A DNA stretch of 64,000 nucleotides, taken from positions 151,295-215,294 of the forward strand of contig JAWLHK010000008.1 of the NCBI GenBank assembly GCA_041690355.1. The letters run 5' to 3'. The DNA is from JAWLHK01 sp041690355 [NCBI: bacterium] (lineage in GTDB: Bacteria; J088; JAWLBW01). Both the position numbers and the translations under genes were made by a program. Under the pieces are notes generated by a model, which saw nothing but the letters and a program-made list of their open reading frames with translations, was not told the DNA's origin and searched no databases. Shown one piece after another: positions 36,374 through 47,970 of this stretch (position 1 is its first letter; each line of letters opens with the position of its first letter).

Positions 36374-37747
36374 TTAGACCAGCTGTTTGCGTTTGTTGGA
36401 TGGCAGGATGCCCATGAGCTCCCGATACTTCGTGACCGTGCGGCGCGCGATGTTGATTTTGGACTGCTTCAGTAGTTCGACGAGCGCCTGATCGGAGAGT
36501 GGTTTTCTGGGGTCCTCGCTCTGGACAAGGCGGCGAATCTCGGCTTTGACCGCCTCGCTGGCCATGTCGGCCCCGCCGTCGTCCCGTTGGATACCGGGGT
36601 TGAAAAAGTACTTGAGCTCGAAAATGCCACGCGGCGTGTGCACGTATTTGTTGGTTGTCACACGGCCGACGGTCCCCTCGTGAAGACCCACGTCCTGCGC
36701 GACATCCCTCAATACCAACGGTCGCAGGTATTCGACGCCTTTGTCAAGGAATTCGCGCTGGAACTTGAAGATGCTTTCGGTGACCCGATAGATGGTGCGC
36801 TGACGCTGGTGGATGCTCTTGATGAGGCCGGTGGCGGCCATGAGCTTGTCCTGAATGAACTCCTTGGCGTCGGGCTGGGCCCCTTTCTGCCGGGCGAGGG
36901 TGCGGTAGAGCTGGTTGATCTTGAGGCGCGGCAGCCCCGAGTCGTTGAGCTGAATGACGTAGTCGTCGTTCTGCTTGAAGACATAGATGTCGGGCGTGAT
37001 GTAGCGGGCTTCGTCGGCGGCGAACATCCGCCCCGGCTTGGGCTCGAGCACGAGCACCTTGCGCACCGCTGCGGTGACCTCGTCTTCGGGCAGATTCAGC
37101 TTGCGGGCGATGCGGGCGTAGTTCTTGGTTTCGAGCTCGCCCAGAAAGCCGGCGACGATGCGCGTCGGCAGCGCATGTTCCCCATACTTGCGCCGGGCCT
37201 GGATGAGCAGGCACTCGCGCAGGTCGCGGGCCGCCACGCCGGGCGGATCGAACTTCTGCAGGATGCCGATCAGCTTCTCGATGCGCGCCGCATCGAGGCC
37301 GAGCTGACGGGCGACGGTGTCGAGCGACTCGAGCATGAGATAGCCGCGCTCGTCGAGGTTGCCGATGAGGTAGGCGGCGATGGCGCGCTCCTGTTCGTCG
37401 AGCGGCTCCATGCGCAGCTGCCAGAGCAGGTGATCCTCGAGCGTATCTTCCTGCGTCAGCGTCGACTCGAAAGTCGGCAGGTCGTCGCGGGGCCGCGAGA
37501 AGTTGGTCAGCGAGCGTTCGACGCCGTCGTCGAGATAGCGGGCGAAGGCTTCGGCGTCGATCTCCTCGCGCACCGGCTCTTCGGGCGTTTCGTCGACCTC
37601 GAGCAGCGGATTCTCCTGCAGCTCCGACTCGATGAGCTCGCCGAGCTCGACCGTGTTCATCTGCAGCATCTTGACCGCCTGCTGCAGCTGGGGGGTCATC
37701 ACGAGATGCTGACCCTGCTTGAGCTGCTGTTTCATCCCCAGTGACAT
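36374..37747 (-). CDS. rpoN: RNA polymerase sigma-54 factor
   Basis: Product of 457 residues. Region I (MKQQLKQGQHLVMTPQLQQA), an acidic region II, the core-binding region, and the RpoN box ARRTVTKYRE near the C-terminus are all present. The start is ATG 37747; the further 17 residues possible upstream would overlap lptB. Sigma-54 needs enhancer-binding activators, none of which is encoded in the window. Confidence 0.97.
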   Translation of the reverse strand: MSLGMKQQLKQGQHLVMTPQLQQAVKMLQMNTVELGELIESELQENPLLEVDETPEEPVREEIDAEAFARYLDDGVERSLTNFSRPRDDLPTFESTLTQEDTLEDHLLWQLRMEPLDEQERAIAAYLIGNLDERGYLMLESLDTVARQLGLDAARIEKLIGILQKFDPPGVAARDLRECLLIQARRKYGEHALPTRIVAGFLGELETKNYARIARKLNLPEDEVTAAVRKVLVLEPKPGRMFAADEARYITPDIYVFKQNDDYVIQLNDSGLPRLKINQLYRTLARQKGAQPDAKEFIQDKLMAATGLIKSIHQRQRTIYRVTESIFKFQREFLDKGVEYLRPLVLRDVAQDVGLHEGTVGRVTTNKYVHTPRGIFELKYFFNPGIQRDDGGADMASEAVKAEIRRLVQSEDPRKPLSDQALVELLKQSKINIARRTVTKYRELMGILPSNKRKQLV

Positions 37748-37754
37748 GCGTCTC

Positions 37755-38479
<725 letters not shown>

Positions 38480-38483
<4 letters not shown>

Positions 38484-39055
38484 GGGCGGGCCTCCGCGGC
38501 GGCGTCGTCCTTGAGGCGGGCCGGGCTGAAGGTGCCGCGGGCCTGCTGCACGATGACGCGGTCTTCGTCGAGCAGAACCGTGATGACTTCGCCGTGCAGC
38601 TCGTCCTTGCCCTGCCAGAGGTGCGGATCGCCGGTGAGCACGATGCGGCGCGTGATGTTCTCGAAGACGGCTTCGCGGCTGGTCGCGACCTTCTCGTCCT
38701 GCGTGATGCGCACGTTGCCTTCGGCCAGGATGCGCTCGACGTCCTTGCCGTCTTTCTCGTAGAGGGCGGTCAGGCGGTCGGCGAAGATGAGCGTGTCGCG
38801 CTGGCGGGCCACGACGTTGCCCAGAAAGATGACCTTGCGTTCCTTGTTATAAGCCTCGAGGCGATCGCTCTTGATGTCAATCGGATCGCGCGAGTTCCGG
38901 ATGGCCGTGGGGAGGCCGCGCTTCGGGGCCGCCGCGGTGGGAGCGGTCGCGCCGGTCGTCGCCGCCGGACTCTGCGCGCCCGCGGTCCGGGGGGCGGCAG
39001 AAGGGCCGAGCAGGAGCGCGGCCGCGAGAAGAAATGTGCGCAGCATGGCCGTCAC
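38480..39055 (-). CDS. lptA: LPS transport periplasmic protein LptA
   Basis: Product of 191 residues. A signal peptide and an Ala/Thr-rich linker precede the OstA domain: [35 protein letters not shown] and [19 protein letters not shown]. It forms the beta-jellyroll bridge for LPS across the periplasm. An alternative start is at 39046. It overlaps lptC and lptB by 4 bp each. Confidence 0.92.
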
Positions 39056-39597
39056 AGGGGGAACCCCGCAAGATGGGCGTCGACGTCGCGCGCCACGGAA
39101 ATCTGTTGTGCTTCGAGGGCGTAGCGCAGGCCCGCCCCCTCGATTTCGACCTTCTCGCCCCAGGCCCGGAAGGGGCCCGGCGCGAAGACCTCTGCGGCGG
39201 CGTGGCGGTAGACCGCGCCCGTCGTCGTCAAGGAGTAGCCCTGGTCGCTGGTCAGCTCGAGGCCGCCGTCGAGAAACGCCTCTTCAGAGATGACGTCGTA
39301 GCGCCCGCGCACGGCCCGGATCTCGGTGCGGCGGCCGTCGTCGTGGTAGAGCAGGCCGTCGATGCGCTGCGCCTCGACCAGGTCGGTCTCTTCGCGGTAC
39401 TCGACTTCGTCGGCGCGCACCTCGGCGCTCACGCCGCCGGCGCGGATCTCGCGAAGATGCGGGCTGAAAATCGTGAAGGCCGAGGCCGACGTCACGGCCA
39501 CCTCGAAGCCCTCCGGAGCGGTCGCCCGGGCGAGCCAGAGGCCGAAGCCGGCGAGCGCGGCCAGCACGGCCAGCCACGATAGAAAATAGCGAATCAC
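39052..39597 (-). CDS. lptC: LPS export protein LptC
   Basis: Product of 181 residues. One N-terminal membrane anchor (FLSWLAVLAALAGFGLWLA) is followed by an LptC/OstA-like periplasmic domain (GLLYHDDGRRTEIRAVRGRY and ELTSDQGYSLTTTGAVYRH). The start is GTG 39597, whose GTGA overlaps the kdsC stop; the longer frame upstream is a shadow of kdsC. Confidence 0.85.
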   Translation of the reverse strand: MIRYFLSWLAVLAALAGFGLWLARATAPEGFEVAVTSASAFTIFSPHLREIRAGGVSAEVRADEVEYREETDLVEAQRIDGLLYHDDGRRTEIRAVRGRYDVISEEAFLDGGLELTSDQGYSLTTTGAVYRHAAAEVFAPGPFRAWGEKVEIEGAGLRYALEAQQISVARDVDAHLAGFPL

Positions 39598-40124
39598 GTT
39601 CCCAGCAAGCCTCCCACGACCGCACTCCAGTGTCCTGCGGCGTGCAACCAGTGTTCGCAGACCTCGCGCACGGCGCCGCGCCCGCCCGGCAGGCCGGTCA
39701 CCCAGGCGACCTGCTCCCGCACGAGCGGATGGGCGTCTGCCGGCGCCGCCGACCATCCGGCCGCCCGCAGCAGCGGCAGGTCGACCACGTCGTCGCCCAT
39801 GTAGCCGACCTGCTGCAGGTCGCAGCCGGCCTCCTGCGCGATGGCGCGCGCGTCGGCAAGTTTGTCGGCGCTCCCCTGCACGATCCACTCGAAGCCGAGC
39901 TCGCGGCCCCGCCGGTCGACCACCGGACTCGAGCGCCCGGTGATGATCCCCAGGCGCAGCCCAGCCCGGCGCGCGAGCACGAGCCCCTGGCCGTCGCGGA
40001 CGTCGAAAAACTTCAGTTCGTTCCCGGAGTTATCGTAGACGATGCGGCCGTCAGTGAGGACGCCGTCAACGTCGAACAGCAGGATGCGCAGGCGGGCGAG
40101 CCGGCCCGGGTCAGGCTGCGTCAC
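39594..40124 (-). CDS. kdsC: 3-deoxy-D-manno-octulosonate 8-phosphate phosphatase
   Basis: Product of 176 residues, HAD superfamily class C0. LLFDVDGVLTDGRI holds the two catalytic Asp; ITGRSSPVVDRR, KLADARAIAQE and GYMGDDVVDLPLL give the other HAD motifs. It makes free Kdo from Kdo-8-phosphate. It lies about 130 bp downstream of kdsD; that gap holds no gene. Confidence 0.94.
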   Translation of the reverse strand: MTQPDPGRLARLRILLFDVDGVLTDGRIVYDNSGNELKFFDVRDGQGLVLARRAGLRLGIITGRSSPVVDRRGRELGFEWIVQGSADKLADARAIAQEAGCDLQQVGYMGDDVVDLPLLRAAGWSAAPADAHPLVREQVAWVTGLPGGRGAVREVCEHWLHAAGHWSAVVGGLLGT

Positions 40125-40255
40125 GGCGCCTCCGGTACGAAAAATGCATGGTTCCCATTCTACCGGTCGCAGCCGTTTCTTTCAAAAGGGAGCCGGGGGT
40201 CGACAAGCGTCCGCTCCGCATTTCGCGAGGGGCGTCGCGGCTGCCGGCCGGGGCG

Positions 40256-41233
40256 TCAGATGACCCCGGCGCGCAGGAGATCGTGCATGTGGACGATGCC
40301 CTCCGGTTGTCCGGCCCCGTCGACGATGAACAGGCAGGTGATGGCGTGCTCCTGCATGGCGTTGACCGCATCGACCGCCAGGGCGTCGGCCGCGATGGTC
40401 TTCGGCCCGCCGGCCATGATATCGGCCGCCCGCGCCTCGAGCAGCTGGGCACCCTTTTCGAGGGCGCGCCGGATGTCGCCGTCGGTGATGATGCCGGTCA
40501 GCCGGCCGCTCCGGTCGACCACGCCGCAGGCACCCAGGCGTCTGGCGGTGATTTCGAAGAGGGCCTCGCGCATCGGGGCGTCTTCAGCCACCTGGGGCAG
40601 ATCGGGCCGGGTGTGCATGACGTCGCGCACCCGGGTGAGCAGCCGTTTGCCGAGTGCGCCGCCGGGATGCACCGCGGCGAAGTCGTCGGCCGTGAAGCCG
40701 CGGTACTCGAGCAGGGCCACGGCGAGCGCGTCGCCCAGGGCCAGCTGCGTCGTCGTGCTGGCCGTGGGGGCGAGGCCCAGCGGGCAGGCTTCTTCGGCGA
40801 CGGAGCAGTCGAGCACCAGATCGGCGTGCCGGGCCAGCGAAGATTCCCCATTCCCCGTCAGCGCGATGAGCGGCAGCTGCAGGCGACGCAGGGCGGGCAC
40901 CAGGCGGACGATCTCTTCGGTCTCGCCGCTGTTGGAAAGGAGCAGCACGACGTCGCCCCGGCCGACCATGCCGAGGTCGCCGTGGCTCGCCTCGGCCGGG
41001 TGCAGAAAGAACGCCGGCGTGCCGGTGCTGGCGAAGGTGGCCGCCATCTTCTGGCCGATGAGGCCGCTCTTGCCCATGCCGCACACGATCAGCTTTCCGC
41101 GGCACTCGGCCAGCATGCGCACCGCCTGGTCGAAGCGGTCGTCGAGGCGGCCTTCGAGGCGCTCCAGCGCTTCGCGCTCGATGCGCAGCGTGCGGCGCGC
41201 GCTCGCGAGAAAGTCGACGGTCTTCACACTCAT
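40256..41233 (-). CDS. kdsD: Arabinose-5-phosphate isomerase
   Basis: Product of 325 residues: an SIS domain ([46 protein letters not shown]) followed by two CBS domains ([19 protein letters not shown] and [18 protein letters not shown]). It converts ribulose 5-phosphate to arabinose 5-phosphate for Kdo. The start ATG 41233 overlaps the kdsA stop by 4 bp. Confidence 0.95.
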   Translation of the reverse strand: MSVKTVDFLASARRTLRIEREALERLEGRLDDRFDQAVRMLAECRGKLIVCGMGKSGLIGQKMAATFASTGTPAFFLHPAEASHGDLGMVGRGDVVLLLSNSGETEEIVRLVPALRRLQLPLIALTGNGESSLARHADLVLDCSVAEEACPLGLAPTASTTTQLALGDALAVALLEYRGFTADDFAAVHPGGALGKRLLTRVRDVMHTRPDLPQVAEDAPMREALFEITARRLGACGVVDRSGRLTGIITDGDIRRALEKGAQLLEARAADIMAGGPKTIAADALAVDAVNAMQEHAITCLFIVDGAGQPEGIVHMHDLLRAGVI

Positions 41234-42090
41234 GCCAGAACCGGAAAGGCAGATTGTTTGACGAGGGCGTCGAGGGCGAGCACCGGCGCAATCAGCGACT
41301 CGACCTGCGCCAGCGGCACGGCGTTCGGCCCGTCGGATTTGGCGCGGGCAGGGTCGGGGTGCACTTCCAGAAAGAACCCGGCGACCCCGACGGCCGCGGC
41401 GGCGCGCATGAGCGTGGGGATGAACTCCCGCTGCCCGCCCGACGCGCTCCCCTGGCCCCCGGGGAGCTGCACGCTGTGGGTGCAGTCGAAGACGACCGGC
41501 ACGCCGAGGTCCTTCATGACGTGCAGGCTGCGCATGTCGACGACCAGGTTGTTGTAGCCGAAGGTGGCCCCGCGTTCGGTCAGCATCAGCTTCTCGTTGC
41601 CCACGCTGCGCACCTTCTCGACCACCGGCTTCATGTCCCACGGAGCGAGAAACTGCCCCTTCTTGACGTTGAGCGGGAGGCCGGTCTCGGCGGCGGCGAC
41701 CACGAGATCGGTCTGGCGGCACAGAAAGGCGGGGATCTGGAGGATATCGAGCACTTCGGCGGCGGCCTCGATCTGGCTCGTTTCGTGGATATCGCTGACC
41801 AGCGGCACCCCGAAGCGGCTCTTCACGGTACCCAGAATGCGCAGGCCCGCTTCCAGGCCGGGTCCGCGAAAGCCGTGCACCGACGTGCGGTTGGCCTTGT
41901 CGAAGCTGGCCTTGAAGACGAACGGCACGCCGAGCCGCGCGAAGATGCGCTGCAGCTCGCCGGCGACCTCGTTCACGAGCCCTTCGTCTTCGATGACGCA
42001 GGGGCCCGCCAGAAAGAAGGGGCGCAGGTGGTTGCCGGCCTCGAAACCGGCCAGGGAAAGCGATGACGGAGTCATGCTGGAGTATACCAT
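41230..42090 (-). CDS. kdsA: 3-deoxy-8-phosphooctulonate synthase
   Basis: Product of 286 residues from ATG 42090, or 281 from ATG 42075. Conserved segments are [54 protein letters not shown] and [14 protein letters not shown]. It condenses arabinose 5-phosphate with PEP. It is first in the minus-strand block and divergent from xerC. Confidence 0.96.
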   Translation of the reverse strand: MVYSSMTPSSLSLAGFEAGNHLRPFFLAGPCVIEDEGLVNEVAGELQRIFARLGVPFVFKASFDKANRTSVHGFRGPGLEAGLRILGTVKSRFGVPLVSDIHETSQIEAAAEVLDILQIPAFLCRQTDLVVAAAETGLPLNVKKGQFLAPWDMKPVVEKVRSVGNEKLMLTERGATFGYNNLVVDMRSLHVMKDLGVPVVFDCTHSVQLPGGQGSASGGQREFIPTLMRAAAAVGVAGFFLEVHPDPARAKSDGPNAVPLAQVESLIAPVLALDALVKQSAFPVLA

Positions 42091-42132
42091 CCGCGACCGG
42101 GTGCGCGCCCGGCCCCCGGCGGCGAGGAACCG

Positions 42133-42161
42133 TCGAAAATCACCCCGTCCTGTGGTAGATT
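42133..42161 (+). promoter_or_regulatory. Candidate promoter of xerC-hslVU-arg
   Basis: TCGAAA (42133-42138) and TAGATT (42156-42161), spacer 17 bp, each 4/6 to the sigma-70 consensus. AAGGG follows at 42162, 7 nt before the GTG start of xerC. Confidence 0.45.
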
Positions 42162-42173
42162 AAGGGTTTATCG

Positions 42174-43076
42174 GTGAAGGCTTCGATTGACGCATTCTGC
42201 CGGTATCTCGAACGCGAACGGAACGCCTCGCCCCACACGGTGGCGGGCTACCGGCGTGACCTCGAGATGTTCGCGGCGTTCCTTCGGGAACGTGGGATGG
42301 CCGGCGCCGGTTCCGAAACCGATGCCGCGCCCGATCGCGTCGCCGCGGTGCACGTGCGTTCGTTCGTCGCCGCCAGGTTCGAGCGTGACAGCAAGACGAC
42401 CCAGGGTCGCCGGCTGTCGGCGTTGCGGTCCTTTTTTCGTTTTTTGCGGAAAACCGGGGCGGTCGCGGCCAACCCGGCCGAACTGCTGACGGGTCCGCGG
42501 CGCGAGCAGCGGCTCCCGCGCTTTCTCGAGGTCGACCATGTGCGCAGCTTTCTCGAGGGCATCGCGGGCGAAGACTGGCGCGAGGGGCGCGACCGGGCGG
42601 TGTTCGAGCTGATCTACGCCGCGGGGCTGCGGGTGAGCGAGGCGACCGGCCTCGACGTAGAGGATGTGGATTTCGAGCAGGCGGTCGTGCGCGTGCTCGG
42701 CAAGGGGCGCAAGGAGCGCCTCGTGCCGTTCGGCGAGCCGGCGCGCGACGCCCTGCAGCGGTGGCTCGGCGTGCGTGCCGCGCGACCGGGGGCGGCAGGC
42801 ACGGCCCTGTTCCTGAACTCGCGCGGCGGGCGTCTCGGCCCCCGGCAGGTGCAGGGGCGGATGCAGACGTACCTGCAGCGGGCGGGGCTGCGGCTGGGGG
42901 TTTCGCCCCACGCGCTGCGCCACTCGTTCGCAACGCACCTGCTGAACGGCGGCGCCGACCTGCGGGCCATTCAGGAGCTGCTGGGGCACGAAAGCCTGGG
43001 AACGACGCAGAAGTATACGCACGTGAATTTGAACCAGTTGATGGCCACCTACGAAAAGGCGCATCCGAAGGCATAG
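42174..43076 (+). CDS. xerC: Tyrosine recombinase XerC/XerD
   Basis: Product of 300 residues. The N-terminal SAM-like core-binding domain is followed by the catalytic domain with Arg153 (GLRVSE), Lys177, His246 and Arg249 ([10 protein letters not shown]), His272 ([10 protein letters not shown]) and Tyr281 (KYTHV). It resolves chromosome dimers at dif. The start is GTG 42174 with AAGGG 7 nt upstream. Location just before hslV is the common one for XerC. XerD cannot be excluded by sequence alone. Confidence 0.92.
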   Translation: MKASIDAFCRYLERERNASPHTVAGYRRDLEMFAAFLRERGMAGAGSETDAAPDRVAAVHVRSFVAARFERDSKTTQGRRLSALRSFFRFLRKTGAVAANPAELLTGPRREQRLPRFLEVDHVRSFLEGIAGEDWREGRDRAVFELIYAAGLRVSEATGLDVEDVDFEQAVVRVLGKGRKERLVPFGEPARDALQRWLGVRAARPGAAGTALFLNSRGGRLGPRQVQGRMQTYLQRAGLRLGVSPHALRHSFATHLLNGGADLRAIQELLGHESLGTTQKYTHVNLNQLMATYEKAHPKA

Positions 43077-43079
43077 ACG

Positions 43080-43607
43080 ATGTTTCAGGGCACGACGATA
43101 CTGGCCGTCCGCAGAGACGGCAAGACCGTAGTCGGCGGCGACGGGCAGGTGACGCTCGACAAGGTCGTGCTCAAGCACGGCGCCCGCAAGGTGCGCCGTC
43201 TGCACGACAACCGGGTCGTCGTCGGGTTCGCCGGGTCGACGGCCGACGCCTTCACGCTGTTCGAGCGCTTCGAAGCCAAGCTCAAGGAGCACAGCGGCCA
43301 GCTCCCGCGCGCGGCCGTCGAGCTGGCCAAGGAGTGGCGCACCGATCGCGCCCTGCGCCAGCTGCAGGCGCTGCTCATCGCCGCCGACAAGGATTCTCTG
43401 CTGCTGCTCTCGGGCAGCGGCGACGTCGTCGAGCCCGACGAAGACGCCGTCGCCATCGGCAGCGGCAGCTCCTATGCGCTCGCGGCCGCCAAGGCCCTGC
43501 TGCGCCATTCCTCGCTTTCGGCGGAAGAAATCGTGCGCGAGTCGTTGTTGATCGCGGCGCAGATCGACATCTACACGAACGACCAGATCACGGTGGAGAC
43601 GCTATGA
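43080..43607 (+). CDS. hslV: ATP-dependent protease subunit HslV
   Basis: Product of 175 residues. After processing, the N-terminal Thr of [11 protein letters not shown] is the nucleophile; [26 protein letters not shown] and [13 protein letters not shown] are conserved. It is the dodecameric peptidase of the HslUV complex. It starts 4 bp after xerC and overlaps hslU by 4 bp. Confidence 0.97.
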   Translation: MFQGTTILAVRRDGKTVVGGDGQVTLDKVVLKHGARKVRRLHDNRVVVGFAGSTADAFTLFERFEAKLKEHSGQLPRAAVELAKEWRTDRALRQLQALLIAADKDSLLLLSGSGDVVEPDEDAVAIGSGSSYALAAAKALLRHSSLSAEEIVRESLLIAAQIDIYTNDQITVETL

Positions 43608-44941
43608 GCGCCGAGGTTCTCACTCCGCGGGAGATCGTGACCGAGCTCGATCGTTACATCGTGGGCCAGGCGACGGCCAAGCGCGCCGTCGCGGTGGCGC
43701 TGCGCAACCGGTGGCGGCGGCAGCGCATCGACGGCGCGATCCGCGAAGAGGTCCACCCCAAGAACATTCTGCTCATCGGCCCGACCGGCGTCGGCAAGAC
43801 CGAGATCGCCCGCCGCCTCGCACGCCTGGCCGACGCGCCGTTCGTCAAGGTCGAGGCGAGCAAGTTCACCGAGGTCGGCTACGTCGGCCGCGATGTGGAA
43901 TCGATGGTGCGCGATCTCGTCGAGCTCTCGATCAACATGGTGCGCGAGCGCGAGCAGAAGGTGGTCGAGAAGCGGGCCCGCGAGCTGGCCGAAGAGGCCG
44001 TGCTCGACGCGCTCCTGCCGCGCCCGTCCTCCGGATTCCAGCCGGGCGCCGGCGAGGGGGCCGACGAGTCGCACACGCGCGAAAAATTCCGCGACATGCT
44101 CCGCAGCGGCAAGCTCGACGACCGCAGCATCGAGGTCGACGTGCAGGAGTCGGCCGTCAACTTCGTGGCCATCCCCGGCATGGAGGGGATGGAGGGCAAC
44201 CTGAAAGACATGCTCGGCGACTTCATGCCCAAGAAGAGCCGGCGCCGCAAGATGAAGGTGCCCGACGCCCTGCAGTTCTTCACCGGCGTCGAGGCCGAAA
44301 AGCTCATCGACATGGATCTTGTCGTGCGTACGGCCGTGCAGAAGGCGCAGGAGAACGGGATTATCTTCATCGACGAGATCGACAAGATCGCCCGCAGCGG
44401 CGGCGCCCACGGCGGCCCCGACGTCTCGCGCGAAGGGGTGCAGCGCGACATCCTGCCCATCGTCGAGGGGAGCACGGTCAACACGAAGCACGGGCCGGTC
44501 AAGACCGATCACGTGCTCTTCATCGCGGCCGGCGCCTTTCACGTCTCGAAGCCGAGCGATCTGATTCCCGAGCTGCAGGGGCGCTTTCCCATCCGCGTCG
44601 AGCTCGAGTCGCTCACCGAGGCCGACTTCGTGCGCATTCTGACGGAACCGCAGAACGCCCTGCTGCGCCAGCAGCGCGCGCTGATGGCGACCGAAGGGGT
44701 CACGCTCGATTTCACGGACGACGGCGTGCAGGAGATCGCCCGCATCGCCGCCGACGTGAACGCGCGCACCGAGAACATCGGCGCCCGCCGCCTGCACACC
44801 ATTCTCGAGAAGCTGCTCGAGGAGATCAGTTTCGACGCGCCGGCCCTGTCGGGGCGCGCGTTCACCATCGATGCCGGCTATGTCCGGCGTCAACTCGAAG
44901 ACATCGTCCGCAACGAGGACCTTTCGCGTTACATCCTATGA
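43604..44941 (+). CDS. hslU: HslU unfoldase ATPase subunit
   Basis: Product of 445 residues. [17 protein letters not shown] is the family N-terminus, GPTGVGKT (residues 59-66) is Walker [11 protein letters not shown] is Walker B, and [18 protein letters not shown] and LSRYIL mark the C-terminus, whose last residues dock into HslV. It overlaps both neighbours by 4 bp. Confidence 0.97.
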   Translation: MSAEVLTPREIVTELDRYIVGQATAKRAVAVALRNRWRRQRIDGAIREEVHPKNILLIGPTGVGKTEIARRLARLADAPFVKVEASKFTEVGYVGRDVESMVRDLVELSINMVREREQKVVEKRARELAEEAVLDALLPRPSSGFQPGAGEGADESHTREKFRDMLRSGKLDDRSIEVDVQESAVNFVAIPGMEGMEGNLKDMLGDFMPKKSRRRKMKVPDALQFFTGVEAEKLIDMDLVVRTAVQKAQENGIIFIDEIDKIARSGGAHGGPDVSREGVQRDILPIVEGSTVNTKHGPVKTDHVLFIAAGAFHVSKPSDLIPELQGRFPIRVELESLTEADFVRILTEPQNALLRQQRALMATEGVTLDFTDDGVQEIARIAADVNARTENIGARRLHTILEKLLEEISFDAPALSGRAFTIDAGYVRRQLEDIVRNEDLSRYIL

Positions 44942-45849
44942 GCCAGGACGCCGACAAGCGGCAGGCCGAGCGGAATCTGCGCATCGAACGCGCCAAGATT
45001 CTGCAGGAAGCCCTGCCTTACATTCAGCAGTTCAGCGGGTCGACCATCGTCATCAAGTACGGCGGGCACGCCATGGAGAGCGACGAGCTCAAGCGCAGTT
45101 TCGCGCGTGACGTCGCCCTGCTCGACGTGGTCAACATGCGCCCGGTCATCGTGCACGGCGGCGGCCCCCAGATCGGCGCCCTGCTCGAGCGCCTCAACAT
45201 CCCCAGCCAGTTCATCGCCGGCCAGCGCGTCACCGATCCGCAGACGATGGAGATCGTCGAGATGGTGCTCACGGGGCGCGTGAACAAGGAGATCGTCAAG
45301 GAGCTGCAGAAGGCCGGCGCCTGGGCGGTGGGTATCTCGGGCAAGGACGGCCGCCTGATCGAGGCCGAAAAGCTCGTGCTGCCGGGCCCCGACGGCCAGC
45401 CCGTCGATCTCGGCCTCGTCGGCCGGGTGCGCGAAGTCAACACCGACGTCATCGAGGCGCTCGAGCGCGCCGGCGGGCTGATCCCCGTCGTGGCGCCGGT
45501 GGGGGGCGACGGCGACGGCAACACCTACAACATCAACGCCGACAACTTCGCCGGGGCGCTCGCGGGCGCGCTGCGGGCCGAGAAGCTGATTCTCATGACC
45601 GACGTCGAAGGCGTGCTCGATTCCGGCGGCAAGCTTATTTCGACCCTCGATCGCGCGACGGCCGAGAAGTTCATCGGCGACGGCACGATTCGCGGCGGCA
45701 TGATCCCCAAGGTGCAGTGCGCCCTCGACGCCCTCGGCGACGGCGTGCGCAAGGTGCATATCATCGACGGCCGCGTGCCCCACGCGCTTCTGCTTGAAAT
45801 CTTCACCGACAAGGGGATCGGTACGGAAATCGTCGAGGCGGCGGAATGA
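44938..45849 (+). CDS. argB: Acetylglutamate kinase
   Basis: Product of 303 residues. [43 protein letters not shown] and MTDVEGVLD are typical of ArgB. It phosphorylates N-acetylglutamate, the usual feedback-controlled step of arginine synthesis. The extended N-terminal helix (about 30 residues before the first strand) matches arginine-sensitive hexameric forms. Confidence 0.96.
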   Translation: MSQDADKRQAERNLRIERAKILQEALPYIQQFSGSTIVIKYGGHAMESDELKRSFARDVALLDVVNMRPVIVHGGGPQIGALLERLNIPSQFIAGQRVTDPQTMEIVEMVLTGRVNKEIVKELQKAGAWAVGISGKDGRLIEAEKLVLPGPDGQPVDLGLVGRVREVNTDVIEALERAGGLIPVVAPVGGDGDGNTYNINADNFAGALAGALRAEKLILMTDVEGVLDSGGKLISTLDRATAEKFIGDGTIRGGMIPKVQCALDALGDGVRKVHIIDGRVPHALLLEIFTDKGIGTEIVEAAE

Positions 45850-47045
45850 GCAACGCAGAGTGGGTCGACAAGACCGGCGCCTTCGTCGCCAACACCTACG
45901 GCCGCTTCCCGCTCGCCATGGTACGCGGCGAGGGTTGCTACCTGTGGGACGCCGACGACCGGCGTTACCTGGACTTCGTCTCCGGGCTCGCGGTGTGCAA
46001 CCTGGGGCATGCGCACCCGGGGGTGACCGAGGCGATTCGTGAGCAGGCCGGAAAACTCCTCCACGTCAGCAATCTTTTCCACATCCCCGGCCAGGCTGAA
46101 CTGGCGGAACTGATCGTCAAGCACAGCTTCGGCAAGCGCGTTTTCTTCGGCAACAGCGGCGCCGAGGCCAACGAGGGGGCCCTCAAGGTCGCGCGCAAGT
46201 ACGGCGCCGAGCACGGCGGCGGACGGTACGAGATTCTCACGACCGAGAACTCCTTTCACGGCCGCACCTACGGGGCGCTTTCCGCAACCGGCCAGGAGAA
46301 ATACCGGCAGGGTTTCTTCCCCATTCTTCCGGGCATCCGCTACGTTCCCTACGGCGACGCGGCGGCCATGGAAGCGGCCGTCACCGACAAGACGATCGCG
46401 ATCCTGCTGGAACCGATTCAGGGCGAGGGGGGCGTGAACGTGCCCCCCGACGGCTACCTGAAAGCCGTCCGCGGGATCTGCGACCGGCACGATCTGCTGC
46501 TCATCCTCGACGAGGTGCAGGTCGGCAACGGGCGCACCGGAAAGCTGTGGGCATACGAGCACGAGGGGATCGAGCCCGACATGATGACCCTCGCCAAGGG
46601 GCTTGCCGGCGGCGTCCCCGTCGGCGCCCTGGTGCTCAACGAGCGCACGGCCGACGTCCTGGTTCCCGGCACGCACGCCTCGACCTTCGGCGGCAATCCC
46701 CTGTCGATGGCCGCCGGCCTTGCCGCCCTGCGCGAACTCGTCAAGCCCGAGCTCCTGCGGCATGTCACCGAAATGGGCGACTATCTGCGGATGCGCCTGC
46801 GCGAGATGGCCGGGCGCAATCCGGTCATCCGCGAGGTGCGCGGCAAGGGGCTCATCATCGGTGCGGAGCTGGCCGTCCCCTGCGGCGACGTCGTGCGGGC
46901 CGCCCTGGACAAAGGACTGATTCTCAACTGCGCGCGCGAGCGGGTGCTCCGCTTTCTGCCGCCGCTCATCGTGACCCGCGAGCAGATCGACGACGCCCTG
47001 GCGCTTCTCGAGCCGTTGCTCCCGAGGGAGGTTTCCCGTGGCTGA
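45846..47045 (+). CDS. argD: Acetylornithine aminotransferase
   Basis: Product of 399 residues, class III aminotransferase. [52 protein letters not shown] and [10 protein letters not shown] (PLP Lys) are present. It forms N-acetylornithine and may also act on succinyldiaminopimelate. It overlaps argB by 4 bp and argF by 8 bp. Confidence 0.96.
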   Translation: MSNAEWVDKTGAFVANTYGRFPLAMVRGEGCYLWDADDRRYLDFVSGLAVCNLGHAHPGVTEAIREQAGKLLHVSNLFHIPGQAELAELIVKHSFGKRVFFGNSGAEANEGALKVARKYGAEHGGGRYEILTTENSFHGRTYGALSATGQEKYRQGFFPILPGIRYVPYGDAAAMEAAVTDKTIAILLEPIQGEGGVNVPPDGYLKAVRGICDRHDLLLILDEVQVGNGRTGKLWAYEHEGIEPDMMTLAKGLAGGVPVGALVLNERTADVLVPGTHASTFGGNPLSMAAGLAALRELVKPELLRHVTEMGDYLRMRLREMAGRNPVIREVRGKGLIIGAELAVPCGDVVRAALDKGLILNCARERVLRFLPPLIVTREQIDDALALLEPLLPREVSRG

Positions 47046-47970
47046 ACGTCATTTTCTGCGCATTCTCGACCTCGGCGTCGACGAGCTGCGCGGCGTGCTC
47101 GCCCGCGCCGAAGAGCTCAAGAACCTCCAGGCCGCCGGCCGTCCGTCGGCAGCCATGGCCGGCCGTACGCTGATCATGATCTTCGAGAAGAGCTCGACGC
47201 GCACGCGCGTTTCGTTCGAAGTGGGCGCCCAGCAGCTGGGGGGCCGTGCCGTCTTTCTCAGCAGCGCCGACTGCCAGATCGGCCGCGGCGAGCCGATCAA
47301 GGATACGGCGCGCGTGCTTTCGCGCTACGGCGACATGCTCATGATCCGCACCTTCGGCCACGACAAGCTCGAAGAGCTGGTACGCTATGCCGGCGTGCCG
47401 GTCATCAACGGGCTGAGCGACGCGCACCACCCTTGCCAGATTCTGGCCGATCTGCAGACCGTGCAGGAGAAGAAGGGGCGGCTCGAGGGGCTGAAATACG
47501 CCTGGCTCGGCGACGGCAACAACGTCGCGCACTCGTGGATCGAGGCGGCCGGACGGCTCGGTCTGCACCTGGTGCTCGCCTGCCCCGAGGGCTACGACCC
47601 CGACGCCGGGATTCTGGCGGAATCGCGGGCGCTGGGCGGCCGGATCGAGGTCGTGCGCGATCCGCGCGAAGCGTCGCGCGACGCCGACGTCGTCATGACC
47701 GACGTGTGGACGAGCATGGGCCAGGAGTCGGAGAAGGGGGCGCGCGACGCCACCTTTCACCCTTATCAGCTGAACGCCGGCCTGCTCGGGGTCGCCCATG
47801 CCGACGCGATGGTCCTGCACTGCCTGCCCGCGCACCGGGGCGAAGAGATCACCGACGAAGTCATCGAGGGGGCGCAATCGGCCGTGTGGGACCAGGCCGA
47901 GAACCGCCTGCACGCGCAGAAGGCGCTCATGGAATTCCTGCTCACCGAATGGTATGGCCTACGATCCTGA
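47038..47970 (+). CDS. argF: Ornithine carbamoyltransferase
   Basis: Product of 310 residues. The carbamoyl-phosphate loop [10 protein letters not shown], the HPCQ motif ([11 protein letters not shown]) and the ornithine site [11 protein letters not shown] are all present. It makes citrulline. The start is GTG 47038 inside the end of argD. Confidence 0.97.
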   Translation: MAERHFLRILDLGVDELRGVLARAEELKNLQAAGRPSAAMAGRTLIMIFEKSSTRTRVSFEVGAQQLGGRAVFLSSADCQIGRGEPIKDTARVLSRYGDMLMIRTFGHDKLEELVRYAGVPVINGLSDAHHPCQILADLQTVQEKKGRLEGLKYAWLGDGNNVAHSWIEAAGRLGLHLVLACPEGYDPDAGILAESRALGGRIEVVRDPREASRDADVVMTDVWTSMGQESEKGARDATFHPYQLNAGLLGVAHADAMVLHCLPAHRGEEITDEVIEGAQSAVWDQAENRLHAQKALMEFLLTEWYGLRS